Part shown: positions 27,234 to 35,436 of the stretch, in pieces
Numbering within the stretch: the stretch's first letter is position 1
Layout: every line of letters begins with the position of its first letter
From: JALZVT01 sp964634815
GTDB lineage: Bacteria; Pseudomonadota; Gammaproteobacteria; Pseudomonadales; Azotimanducaceae
Reading direction: 5' to 3'
DNA length: 64,000 bases
Assembly: GCA_964634815.1 (NCBI GenBank)
Contig: CAZWMD010000006.1
Span: 62,001 to 126,000 of the forward strand
Program-made: the position numbers and the translations under genes
Notes under the pieces: model-generated
Database searches by the model: none
The model's input: the letters and a program-made list of their open reading frames with translations, nothing else
What the model was told of the DNA's origin: nothing

Positions 27234-28561
27234 TGACCCCTCGCGAGATTGTTCATGAGCTCGACAAACATATTGTGGGTCAGGGCAACGCCAAGCGCTC
27301 AGTTGCGATTGCCCTGCGCAACCGTTGGCGGCGGATGCAACTCAATGACGCCATGCGCGAGGAAATCACGCCCAAAAACATTCTGATGATTGGGCCAACG
27401 GGTGTCGGCAAAACCGAGATTGCGCGTCGTCTTGCAAAGCTTGCGAATGCGCCATTCTCTAAAGTTGAAGCCACCAAATTCACTGAGGTGGGCTACGTTG
27501 GTCGCGATGTTGAATCCATCGTTCGCGACCTTGCTGACGCTGCCGTGAAAATGCTGCGCGAGCAGCAACTCGAAAAAGTAGAACCACGGGCAGAAGACGC
27601 CGCAGAAGACAGAATTCTGGATGTGCTCCTGCCTGAACCCACCGGGGCTGGCTTTGCCACCGATCGTGCAGAGACAGGAACTCGTCAGGTGTTCCGCAAA
27701 AAACTGCGCGAGGGCGAACTCGATGACAAGGAAATCGATATCGATCTCGCACCTCCCCAGATGGGCGTAGAGATTGTCGGTATGCCAGGCATGGAAGAGA
27801 TGCAAAGTCAGTTGCAGAACATGTTCAGCGGGCTCAACAAGGGCCAGACAAAATCCACCCGCATGAAAGTAAAAGACGCGCTCAAGCGCGTGCGAGAAGA
27901 AGAAGCGGCAAAGCTGGTTAATGAAGACGACATAAAGGCAGAAGCGGTGACCGCCGTGGAACAATCCGGCATTGTCTTTATCGATGAGATCGACAAGGTT
28001 GCCAAACGGGGTGAAACCTCAGGCACCGATGTTTCCCGCGAAGGCGTGCAACGCGATCTCTTGCCACTGATCGAAGGCTGCACCGTGTCAACCAAGTACG
28101 GCATGATCAAAACGGATCACATTCTGTTCATCGCCTCTGGTGCCTTCCACCTGTCCAAACCCTCAGATTTGATCCCGGAGCTGCAGGGCCGCCTGCCTAT
28201 CCGGGTTGAGCTGCAGGCGCTGACGCCCGACGAATTCCAGCGCATCCTTTCAGAACCCGATGCCTCTCTGACAGAGCAATACTCAGCACTGCTTGGCACC
28301 GAAGGTCTGGAGCTGAACTTCACCGACGACGGCTTAAAGCGAATCGCCGAGATCGCCTGGCACGTTAACGAAAACACCGAGAACATCGGCGCCCGCCGAC
28401 TGCACACGGTCCTTGAACGGTTGCTTGATGATTTGTCTTTCGAAGCGGGCGAAGCGATATCAGGCTCCGGTGCACAGAAAGTGGCCATCGATGGAAAATT
28501 TGTTGACGACAAGCTGGGCGAGCTGGCGCAAGATCAGGACCTGTCACGATTTATTTTGTAG
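27230..28561 (+). CDS. hslU: ATP-dependent protease ATPase subunit HslU
   Basis: AAA+ unfoldase that feeds HslV. 443 residues: MTPREIVHELDKHIVGQ, Walker A GPTGVGKTEIARRLAKL, the GYVGRDVE pore loop, the I-domain with acidic and Met/Gln-rich stretches (about 130-240), Walker B GIVFIDEIDKVA, sensor-2 region ENIGARRLHTVLERLLDDLSFEA and the C-terminal DLSRFIL tail that inserts into HslV. The open frame begins with two ATGs in tandem. Confidence 0.97.
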   Translation: MMTPREIVHELDKHIVGQGNAKRSVAIALRNRWRRMQLNDAMREEITPKNILMIGPTGVGKTEIARRLAKLANAPFSKVEATKFTEVGYVGRDVESIVRDLADAAVKMLREQQLEKVEPRAEDAAEDRILDVLLPEPTGAGFATDRAETGTRQVFRKKLREGELDDKEIDIDLAPPQMGVEIVGMPGMEEMQSQLQNMFSGLNKGQTKSTRMKVKDALKRVREEEAAKLVNEDDIKAEAVTAVEQSGIVFIDEIDKVAKRGETSGTDVSREGVQRDLLPLIEGCTVSTKYGMIKTDHILFIASGAFHLSKPSDLIPELQGRLPIRVELQALTPDEFQRILSEPDASLTEQYSALLGTEGLELNFTDDGLKRIAEIAWHVNENTENIGARRLHTVLERLLDDLSFEAGEAISGSGAQKVAIDGKFVDDKLGELAQDQDLSRFIL

Positions 28562-28570
28562 GCTTGGTTA

Positions 28571-29017
28571 GTGACTGCGCCCACCAACATTACTTATCGA
28601 AAGAAGGCTCGCGAACTCGTCGTTAGCTTTCCCGCCAGCTCGCCTGGAGATACAACGGGAGAGACTGCCGGGCAAGAGCCCCTGGAGATCGCCTTGTCTG
28701 CAGAGTATTTGCGAGTGTACTCACCCTCTGCAGAGGTGCGCGGTCATGGGCCGGAAGAGCGCAAACTTGTCGCCGGCAAGAAACACATCGGTATCAGTGG
28801 CATCGAGGCGGTTGGTAACTATGCCATTCGTATCACCTTTGATGATGGTCACGACACCGGCCTGTATGCCTGGGACTATCTGCGCGAGCTGTTTGATCAG
28901 TTTGACGCATACTGGGGTGAATACTTGAAGGAACTGAAGATGGCAAACGCCTCTCGGTTGCCTCAAATACCACTAACCGGCGGCGCTGGTATTGGCAGCT
29001 GGACGCCGGGTAACTGA
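28571..29017 (+). CDS. DUF971 (gamma-butyrobetaine hydroxylase-like N-terminal domain) protein
   Basis: 148-residue single-domain protein starting with GTG at 28571. Its core (ELVVSFPA...LSAEYLRVYSPSAEVRGHG...ISGIEAVGNYAIRITFDDGHDTGLYAWDYLREL) matches the DUF971 fold, which in eukaryotic BBOX1 binds zinc; here only the fold, not the dioxygenase, is present. Genes of this family follow hslU in Pseudomonas too. Role unknown; some homologues are linked to Fe-S metabolism. 10 bases after hslU. Confidence 0.85.
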   Translation: MTAPTNITYRKKARELVVSFPASSPGDTTGETAGQEPLEIALSAEYLRVYSPSAEVRGHGPEERKLVAGKKHIGISGIEAVGNYAIRITFDDGHDTGLYAWDYLRELFDQFDAYWGEYLKELKMANASRLPQIPLTGGAGIGSWTPGN

Positions 29018-29042
29018 GCGGGCACAAAAGCAAAAGGTAGGC

Positions 29043-29801
29043 ATGACAGATAAAACCACTCAGGTTGATTTTGGTTTTGAGAAAGTAAGCCCCGACGAAA
29101 AAACCCGTCGCGTGGGTGGCGTTTTCTCAAGCGTTGCAGGTCGCTATGACCTCATGAACGATCTGATGTCGTTTGGCACCCATCGTTTGATGAAACGCAT
29201 GCTGATCGAAATGTCCGGACTGCGCGCGGGAGACCGGCACCTGGATCTGGCGGGCGGTACGGGCGACATCGCCGCACTCGCCAGTCCTGTTGTTGGTAGC
29301 GACGGTCAGGTTGTGCTGGCAGACATCAACGCCGAAATGCTGGAAGTAGGTCGCGAGCGGTTGCTCGACAAAGGCATCACCAACGCTCGCGCCTGCCAGG
29401 CCAATGCCGAACACCTGCCGTTTGATGATCACACCTTTAACTGTGTGACCATCGGCTTTGGGCTGCGCAACGTCACCGATAAAGATCAGGCGCTGCGTGA
29501 AATGTGTCGGGTTTTGAAGCCCGGCGGTGTGCTGCTGGTTCTCGAGTTTTCGCACATCGAAAATCCGCTGCTGCGCCAGGCCTATCAGGGTTTTCAGGCC
29601 TTGTGGCCCGCCGCCGGCAAGGCGCTGGTCAACGATGGGGCATCGTATAAGTATCTGGTTGAATCTATCCGCGTCCACCCGAAGCAAAACCAGTTAAAAC
29701 TCATGATGAAAGACGCCGGCTTCGAGAATCTAAGCGTTGATAACCTGGTGGGTGGTGCAGCCGCTATTCATCGCGGCACCGTGCCGCATCCCGCCGCTTA
29801 G
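29043..29801 (+). CDS. ubiE: Ubiquinone/menaquinone C-methyltransferase UbiE
   Basis: SAM-dependent methyltransferase for ubiquinone ring C-methylation. 252 residues with FGFEKV, VFSSVAGRYDLMNDLMSFGTHR, the SAM motif LDLAGGTGDIA, NAEHLPFDDHTFNCVTIGFGLRNVTDK and the C-terminal AAIHRGTV. ATG at 29043 with AAAGGTAGG 6 bases upstream. Start of the ubiE-ubiJ-ubiB cluster. Confidence 0.96.
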   Translation: MTDKTTQVDFGFEKVSPDEKTRRVGGVFSSVAGRYDLMNDLMSFGTHRLMKRMLIEMSGLRAGDRHLDLAGGTGDIAALASPVVGSDGQVVLADINAEMLEVGRERLLDKGITNARACQANAEHLPFDDHTFNCVTIGFGLRNVTDKDQALREMCRVLKPGGVLLVLEFSHIENPLLRQAYQGFQALWPAAGKALVNDGASYKYLVESIRVHPKQNQLKLMMKDAGFENLSVDNLVGGAAAIHRGTVPHPAA

Positions 29802-29810
29802 CAGGCACCG

Positions 29811-30512
29811 ATGAGCGCCAACCCACTCGCAAGCGCGCTGGCGGCACTCCTTGAAAGCGCAGCCTCGGCAATACTCACACTCGATGATGATGCACGGCAT
29901 GGGCTACTGCCGCTTGCTGGTCAATCGTTAGTGCTGGAACTGACATTAGTTCCCGCAGCCAGCCCTTTGGCCCTGCGCATTAGCTGTCACGGAGCAGATG
30001 GTCCGGCAAATCGCGCAGGCGACGGTGGCTCTCTGAGCATTATGGCTGAGTCGCCGCATAACCAGATGCCACCAAACACTATTGTGCGCGCACGGCTCGC
30101 TGACCTGGTTGGGGCGCTTACTGGCGATGCGCTACCAGCGGGCATTTCCATTGAGGGCGACGAACAGCTGCTGATGGCACTTAGGCGCTGCTTCAGCGGG
30201 TTAACGCCGGACTGGCGCGAGCGCATTGAAGCGCTGCTTGCCCCGGTGATTGATCAAACATCAGGCAACGGCGGCGGCCAGATTCTGCAGGACGTTCTTG
30301 GTCAGGCTGAGCTTGCGTTTGATACCTTAAAGGTCGCCTTTGGCAGCGCTTTGCAAGATTCCCGAAAACAAGCTGATCAGACCGCCAACACATTCTGGGC
30401 GAGAGAAGACGATCTGGAGGCGTTTGCGACCCGCCTGGAAGATCTGCAGTTGGCTGTTGATCGGCTAAACGCCCAGATGCAGCATCTGAACCCATCAGAG
30501 CCACGTTCATGA
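29811..30512 (+). CDS. ubiJ: Ubiquinone biosynthesis accessory factor UbiJ
   Basis: 233-residue SCP2-like protein: an N-terminal lipid-binding domain (LLPLAGQSLVLELTLVPAASPLALRIS...ISIEGDEQLLMALRRCF) followed by a helical coiled-coil tail (DDLEAFATRLEDLQLAVDRLNAQMQHL). UbiJ binds ubiquinone intermediates and scaffolds the soluble Ubi complex. Sits between ubiE and ubiB and overlaps ubiB by 4 bases, the standard gammaproteobacterial order. Sequence is poorly conserved, as is normal for this family. Confidence 0.85.
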   Translation: MSANPLASALAALLESAASAILTLDDDARHGLLPLAGQSLVLELTLVPAASPLALRISCHGADGPANRAGDGGSLSIMAESPHNQMPPNTIVRARLADLVGALTGDALPAGISIEGDEQLLMALRRCFSGLTPDWRERIEALLAPVIDQTSGNGGGQILQDVLGQAELAFDTLKVAFGSALQDSRKQADQTANTFWAREDDLEAFATRLEDLQLAVDRLNAQMQHLNPSEPRS

Positions 30513-32143
30513 GCCGCGCATGGCGCATCCTGCGCGTGCTGCTTAGGTTTCGCCTCTTCGAACTGGTGCGGCTCCTTGAGCTGCCCTGGTGGGGCCGTCT
30601 GCTTTACACACCATTCCGACTCGTCGAACGGCTGACGCCAACACCCTCAGAGCCACTTGAAACCCGCCTGCGCCTGGCGATCGAAAGCCTGGGGCCGGTG
30701 TTTGTGAAGTTTGGACAAATCCTGTCAACGCGGCGCGATTTGCTCGCCGAACCTTACGCCGAAGAGCTCGCTCTATTACAAGACGCTGTGCCACCGTTTT
30801 CGAGCGAGGTCGCTGAGCAAATCATTTGTAGCGAATTAGGCCAGAGCATTTCTGGTCTGTTCACCGAGTTCAACTCAGAAGCCATGGCGTCAGCCTCTGT
30901 TGCTCAGGTGCACGCTGCTGTTCTGCCCGACGGCAGCCCGGTGTGCGTGAAAGTACTGCGGCCAAACATCGACGTCGTGATCAAACAAGATCTTATCCTG
31001 TTGCATGAGATTGCCAGTTTTATAAATAAGGTGTCGGCGGAGGGCCGGCGCTTGCGCTTACCCGAGGTAGTGAGGGACTACGACACCACCATCAATAACG
31101 AACTTGATCTGGACCTCGAAGCCGCCAATACCATTCGCTTGCGGCTCGACTTTGCAGAATCCGAACTGCTTTACGTACCCAAGGTACACGCCGAGCTATC
31201 CACGCCAAAAGTACTGACCCTTGAGCGCATCTTTGCCGCTTCCATGGGCGACGTCGCCGCAATACGGGCTGCTGGAACCAACATGGCGAAGCTTGCCGAG
31301 CGCGGTGTTGAGACCTTCTTTACGCAGGTGTTTGAGAACAATTTCTTCCACGCCGACATGCACCCCGGGAATATCTTTGTCGATATCTCAAACCCCGACG
31401 ATCCCAGCTGGATAGCCATTGACTGCGCCATCATGGGCGAGCTGAGTCGCTCGGACAGACTGTATCTCGCCCGTAGCCTGCTGGCTTTTCTAAACCGCGA
31501 CTATCGAGGTGTTGCCCGCTTGCAACTGGAGTCGGGTTGGGTGCCTGCCAATACGGACCTTGATGCACTCACAGAGGTTGTCGAGTATGTCTGTGAGCCC
31601 GTGTTCAACAAACCCCTCGCCGAAATCGAGTTTGGCCCATTCCTTGTCACGCTGTTCGCCGCCGCCCAGCAGTTCGATCTGCAGGTTCAACCGCAGCTTG
31701 TGCTGTTGCAAAAAACGCTGCTCAACATCGAGGGGCTCGGTCGCCAGCTCTACCCCCAGCTCGACCTGTGGGTCATCGCCAAACCTTTTATGGAACGCTG
31801 GATGACCGCCCAGCTTGGGCCCGAGACCACCATCGAACGCCTGGCCAGCCGCATGCCAGAACTGTTACGCCAGCTGCCCACCCTGCCTGATCTGCTGGTT
31901 GACGCCGACTTTGAACTCAAGCATCTCAAGCAGATGTCGCTGCAGCAGCATGCTCGCCTCAATGCCTTGCAAGCGCAGTCCAGACGTCGCTCATCGCGGC
32001 TACTGGGTGGCGGCGTCATCGCTTTAGCGGGCCTCATTTTGCTGTTGGGCCCTCTCAGTGCCAGCCTCGCCGAGTCAAACCTCGTCTGGGTGGGCCTGGT
32101 GGCCCTGGTAATTGGCGGCTTCATCGCCGGGCGTAACGGTTAA
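30509..32143 (+). CDS. ubiB: Ubiquinone biosynthesis ADCK-like protein UbiB
   Basis: Atypical kinase/ATPase that supports coenzyme Q synthesis at the membrane. 544 residues: KxGQ motif KFGQ at 67-70 (LGPVFVKFGQILSTRRDLL), Ala-rich loop ASASVAQVHAAVL replacing the Gly-rich loop, VCVKVLRP invariant Lys, catalytic NFFHADMHPGNI, DCAIMGEL metal-binding Asp, and two C-terminal membrane helices at about 497-541. All family signatures intact. Confidence 0.95.
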   Translation: MSRAWRILRVLLRFRLFELVRLLELPWWGRLLYTPFRLVERLTPTPSEPLETRLRLAIESLGPVFVKFGQILSTRRDLLAEPYAEELALLQDAVPPFSSEVAEQIICSELGQSISGLFTEFNSEAMASASVAQVHAAVLPDGSPVCVKVLRPNIDVVIKQDLILLHEIASFINKVSAEGRRLRLPEVVRDYDTTINNELDLDLEAANTIRLRLDFAESELLYVPKVHAELSTPKVLTLERIFAASMGDVAAIRAAGTNMAKLAERGVETFFTQVFENNFFHADMHPGNIFVDISNPDDPSWIAIDCAIMGELSRSDRLYLARSLLAFLNRDYRGVARLQLESGWVPANTDLDALTEVVEYVCEPVFNKPLAEIEFGPFLVTLFAAAQQFDLQVQPQLVLLQKTLLNIEGLGRQLYPQLDLWVIAKPFMERWMTAQLGPETTIERLASRMPELLRQLPTLPDLLVDADFELKHLKQMSLQQHARLNALQAQSRRRSSRLLGGGVIALAGLILLLGPLSASLAESNLVWVGLVALVIGGFIAGRNG

Positions 32144-32174
32144 ACTGGACCTGTCAGAGAAAGAGATCCACAAC

Positions 32175-32552
32175 ATGGCGCCAACGCCCGACATTATTGC
32201 GCAGCTAAGCGCCGTGCTAGAGGCACGCAAAGACCAGACGAGCGAGAGTTCTTATGTCGCGGGCCTGTACGCTGGCGGGCTCAACAAAATACTCGAGAAA
32301 GTGGGCGAAGAGGCCACCGAGGTTGTACTTGCTGCCCGTGATCTGGCCCAGGGCCGACCGCTCGATGACCCAAAATTCGACCCTCGTCCGGACAAAACGG
32401 AACTGGAAGCGGCTTTAGTGTCCGAGGTCGCCGATTTGTGGTTTCACAGCATGGTAATGTTGACCCATCAAGATGTCCCGCCCGGCAAGGTGCTAGACGA
32501 ACTTGCCCGACGCTTCGGCGTTTCAGGCATTGAAGAGAAACAGAGCCGCTAA
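32175..32552 (+). CDS. hisE: Phosphoribosyl-ATP diphosphatase
   Basis: Second step of histidine synthesis: PR-ATP to PR-AMP. 125 residues with the MazG-like metal motifs KILEKVGEEATEVVLAA and EVADLWFHSMVML. There is a 20-residue Asp/Pro/Lys-rich insert between the two EExxE and ExxD motifs, which makes it longer than the usual 105-110. In Pseudomonas hisI precedes hisE at this spot between ubiB and tatA; hisI is absent here. ATG at 32175. Confidence 0.92.
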   Translation: MAPTPDIIAQLSAVLEARKDQTSESSYVAGLYAGGLNKILEKVGEEATEVVLAARDLAQGRPLDDPKFDPRPDKTELEAALVSEVADLWFHSMVMLTHQDVPPGKVLDELARRFGVSGIEEKQSR

Positions 32553-32618
32553 ACACTCGATCCGCCAGGCACACCGCCAAATTTGTGTCAGGCCTCACCA
32601 GCATCTCAGGAGAATTGC

Positions 32619-32834
32619 ATGTTTGGTTTAAGCATTTGGGAATTACTGATAATTCTCGCCATTGTCATTTTGGTCTTTGGGCCCAGTCGCCTGAAAACCA
32701 TTGGCTCAGACCTTGGCAACGCCATCAAAGGCTTTCGCACGGCAATCAAAGACGATCCCGCCGAGCAGGTAGAAGGCGCCGGCCAATCGTCTGAGGCCAG
32801 CAAAGAGTCTGCCGACAAGACCACGAATGTTTGA
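32619..32834 (+). CDS. tatA: Twin-arginine translocase subunit TatA
   Basis: Pore-forming Tat component of 71 residues: N-terminal membrane helix (WELLIILAIVILVFG), the FGPSRL hinge, and the amphipathic helix KTIGSDLGNAIKGFRTAIKDD with an acidic unstructured tail. ATG at 32619, 7 bases after CAGGAGA. It overlaps tatB by 8 bases. Confidence 0.95.
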   Translation: MFGLSIWELLIILAIVILVFGPSRLKTIGSDLGNAIKGFRTAIKDDPAEQVEGAGQSSEASKESADKTTNV

Positions 32835-33225
32835 TATTGGTTTTCCGGAACTCCTGATCGTCAGCATCGTTGCGTTGCTGGTATTGGGTCCGGAACGCCT
32901 GCCGGTGGCCCTGCGTACGCTCGGGCTCTGGTTTGGCCGTATGCGCCGCTCGTTCTCTGCGGTCAAAGTAGAAATCGAGCGCGAAATCGGTATGGACGAA
33001 GTTCGTCGCCAGCTGCATAACGAGGCGATACTTGAAGAAATGCGGGCACTGGAATCCGACGTTGGCAACATCGGCAATACTCTGCCCGATGCAGGCGATC
33101 ATTCGAACGAACCTCATCCTGATGCGCTTGCTGAGGCAGAAGCGCTTGCTGAGGCGGATGCGCCGGCTGAAGCCAACACACCAATCGACCCAGAAACTGA
33201 CACTGCCCACAAACCAAGCAAATGA
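32827..33225 (+). CDS. tatB: Twin-arginine translocase subunit TatB
   Basis: Tat receptor component, 132 residues. MFDIGFPELLIVSIVALLVLGPERLP is the TatB N-terminus with the conserved membrane Glu8, followed by a long amphipathic helix (MRRSFSAVKVEIEREIGMDEVRRQL). The C-terminal half is an Ala/Glu/Asp-rich tail with repeats of LAEAEA type. Overlaps tatA by 8 and tatC by 4 bases. Confidence 0.95.
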   Translation: MFDIGFPELLIVSIVALLVLGPERLPVALRTLGLWFGRMRRSFSAVKVEIEREIGMDEVRRQLHNEAILEEMRALESDVGNIGNTLPDAGDHSNEPHPDALAEAEALAEADAPAEANTPIDPETDTAHKPSK

Positions 33226-33977
33226 CCGACCCCAGCCGCCTAGATCACGACAGTGCCGTTGATGAGGCAGAGATGCCATTCATGGCGCACCTGCTGGAAT
33301 TGCGGCAACGGATTTTGTACGCCGTGCTTGCCGTTTTGCTGTTGTTCTTTCCGGTCTATTTGATTCTTGGCAACAGCCTGTACGAATTTATGGCAGCGCC
33401 CCTGCTGGCAGCCGCGCCCGGCGACATGATTGCCACCGATGTGGCAGCACCGTTCTTCGCACCATTGAAACTCGCGTTTTTTGCCGCACTCTTTCTGGGT
33501 ATGCCCTTTGTGTTGCACCAGGCCTGGTCATTCATCGCACCGGGGCTGTACCTCAAAGAAAAACGTCTGGCGCTACCATTACTGGTCAGCAGCATCACCC
33601 TGTTCTATCTGGGCATGGCCTTCGCCTACTTCCTGGTATTCCCGTTGGTGTTTGCCTTTTTTGCGGGTACCACGCCAGCGGGCGTTGCCTTTATGCCAGA
33701 CATCACCAGCTATCTGAACTTTGTGCTGAAACTGTTCCTGGCGTTTGGACTGGCGTTTGAGATTCCCATCGCCACCTCGTTACTGGTATGGACCGGTTTC
33801 TCAACACCGGAAAGTCTTGCTGCCAAGCGACCCTACGTGATCGTCGGCTGCTTTGTTGTGGGTATGTTGCTCACCCCACCAGACATCATCTCCCAGGTGA
33901 TGCTGGCATTGCCTACCTGGGGGTTATACGAACTGGGTATTGTGGTTGCCCGAATGATAAAACCCGCAGCCAACTAA
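33222..33977 (+). CDS. tatC: Twin-arginine translocase subunit TatC
   Basis: Six-helix membrane core of the Tat translocase that binds the twin-arginine signal. 251 residues; MPFMAHLLELRQRI at the N-terminus carries the conserved signal-binding Glu, and FxxAFxxAFEIP (LKLFLAFGLAFEIP) and the PPDxxSQ motif (LTPPDIISQ) follow. Its stop overlaps the stop of the convergent membrane protein gene by 4 bases. Confidence 0.96.
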   Translation: MTDPSRLDHDSAVDEAEMPFMAHLLELRQRILYAVLAVLLLFFPVYLILGNSLYEFMAAPLLAAAPGDMIATDVAAPFFAPLKLAFFAALFLGMPFVLHQAWSFIAPGLYLKEKRLALPLLVSSITLFYLGMAFAYFLVFPLVFAFFAGTTPAGVAFMPDITSYLNFVLKLFLAFGLAFEIPIATSLLVWTGFSTPESLAAKRPYVIVGCFVVGMLLTPPDIISQVMLALPTWGLYELGIVVARMIKPAAN

Positions 33978-34978
33978 ACCAGCGTATCAACCGCCCGTTC
34001 TACAAGTGCCGCCGCCACCCAGGCCAGCGGCGGAATGATCAAATAAAGCACCAGCTTGCCCACAAGCCCGACATCCAGCGGCCACGACGGGAATCCACGA
34101 ACGGTCTCGCGGTGTTCGACCAAGAGCGCAAGCTGTGCAAAGTCATTGCGATCACAGCCCTCAATCGAAGTTTGTAACTCACTAAGGCGAGCCGTTATGC
34201 GATCGCGCATGTTGTTATGCAGCCCCCAAATAGGGGGTAACACCAGAAGCAGCATGGCGGGTAAGCCAACAAACAGACCGGAGCGATAGTTAATCCAGCG
34301 CAGCTGAAAATCCAGTGACTGCAAGGGCAGCAACACAAGCCCACCCACCACCACCAGCAGATGCACCAGCGGCAAACGCACAAACTCACCCAGTCCGTGC
34401 AGACGATAGACGTCGGTCTGCAATTGCCGACCCAGGTGATACATCGCAATGCTGCACTGCAGGCGCCAGCAGAGCATCCAAAATATCAGCACCCAGGAAA
34501 CGGCGGCCATAAACCGAAACCACAGATCAAAACCTGTTTCGTTCACAAAGTTCGTAAGCCATGACAGGTGTGACACCTCGTTGCTCCCCCAGAGCCCACC
34601 CAGAAGTACCACCGGTAAAAACCACCATCCGGGGCGAGACAGGGCAGACACTCTGACAGACGCGGCCGTCGGGGGCGTCAAAGGTGCAAAGGCGTTCACT
34701 GTGCTGCGCGCGATGCGCCAGGTATAAAACTGCGCCAGCAAGGTATACCCAGGCAACAGGGAAAATAGTAGCCCCGTACCCAGTATCTGCCGCTTCGACA
34801 TACCGTAACCGGGGAACAGCGAGTCACGTTGATCGAGCAGAAAAAACGGCACAGCAAGAACGGCAACAACACCCAGCGGCAGCAACAACGGATGCGTGCG
34901 TTCACCAAAACGTACAAACCAGGGCGGAGTCACCTTCCCTGTACAGACTGGTGGCAGACTCTCTGAAGACTGCGACAC
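33974..34978 (-). CDS. Uncharacterised polytopic membrane protein
   Basis: 334 residues that I do not recognise. About seven hydrophobic segments are visible: around 31-49 (LLLPLGVVAVLAVPFFLLD), 65-85, 114-128, 150-172, 206-224, 236-257 and the C-terminal LVGKLVLYLIIPPLAWVAAALV. The soluble loop between the sixth and seventh (NNMRDRITARLSELQTSIEGCDRNDFAQLALLVEHRETVRGFPSWPLD) resembles loops found in membrane proteins annotated only as hypothetical. It lies 11 bases downstream of dtd on the same strand and probably forms the end of a typA-dtd operon. The 4-base overlap with tatC at the stop codons supports it as a real compact gene. Confidence 0.75.
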   Translation of the reverse strand: MSQSSESLPPVCTGKVTPPWFVRFGERTHPLLLPLGVVAVLAVPFFLLDQRDSLFPGYGMSKRQILGTGLLFSLLPGYTLLAQFYTWRIARSTVNAFAPLTPPTAASVRVSALSRPGWWFLPVVLLGGLWGSNEVSHLSWLTNFVNETGFDLWFRFMAAVSWVLIFWMLCWRLQCSIAMYHLGRQLQTDVYRLHGLGEFVRLPLVHLLVVVGGLVLLPLQSLDFQLRWINYRSGLFVGLPAMLLLVLPPIWGLHNNMRDRITARLSELQTSIEGCDRNDFAQLALLVEHRETVRGFPSWPLDVGLVGKLVLYLIIPPLAWVAAALVERAVDTLV

Positions 34979-34989
34979 TGTTGTTCTCC

Positions 34990-35433
34990 TTACTTTTCCA
35001 AGAGAAAAGTGACCGGACCATCGTTGGTCAAGTCTACCCGCATATCTGCCCCAAATTGACCTGTGGCGATGCGCACACCGCGATCCGAAAGCGCTGCAAC
35101 AAATTCCTCATACAAGCGCTCGGCTAATACCGGTTCAGCGGCGGTACTGAAGCCCGGGCGGCGACCGCGGCTGGTATCGGCCGCCAGTGTAAACTGTGAG
35201 ACCACCAGCAGCTCACCACCCACATCCTGGACGCTGGCGGTCATGGGGCCGGGCGCTGCCGGGTCAGAGAAAATTCTAAGACCCAGGGTTTTGTCGGCAA
35301 GCCAGCGGATTTGCTCAGTGCCGTCAGAAGGAAATACCCCCACAAAGGCCACAAGGCCTTTGTTGATCTGGGCAATCTGGTTTTCTGCAACACTCACGCT
35401 GGCATGCAGCACTCGTTGCAAAAGAACCCGCAC
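34990..35433 (-). CDS. dtd: D-aminoacyl-tRNA deacylase
   Basis: Hydrolyses D-aminoacyl-tRNA and Gly-tRNA(Ala). 147 residues with the first signature SQFTLAAD (here VVSQFTLAADTSRGRRPGF) and the second, normally NPGPVT or NDGPVT, as NDGPVTFLLEK. Starts 3 bases after the typA stop and is presumably cotranscribed with it. Confidence 0.95.
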   Translation of the reverse strand: MRVLLQRVLHASVSVAENQIAQINKGLVAFVGVFPSDGTEQIRWLADKTLGLRIFSDPAAPGPMTASVQDVGGELLVVSQFTLAADTSRGRRPGFSTAAEPVLAERLYEEFVAALSDRGVRIATGQFGADMRVDLTNDGPVTFLLEK

Positions 35434-35436
35434 GAT

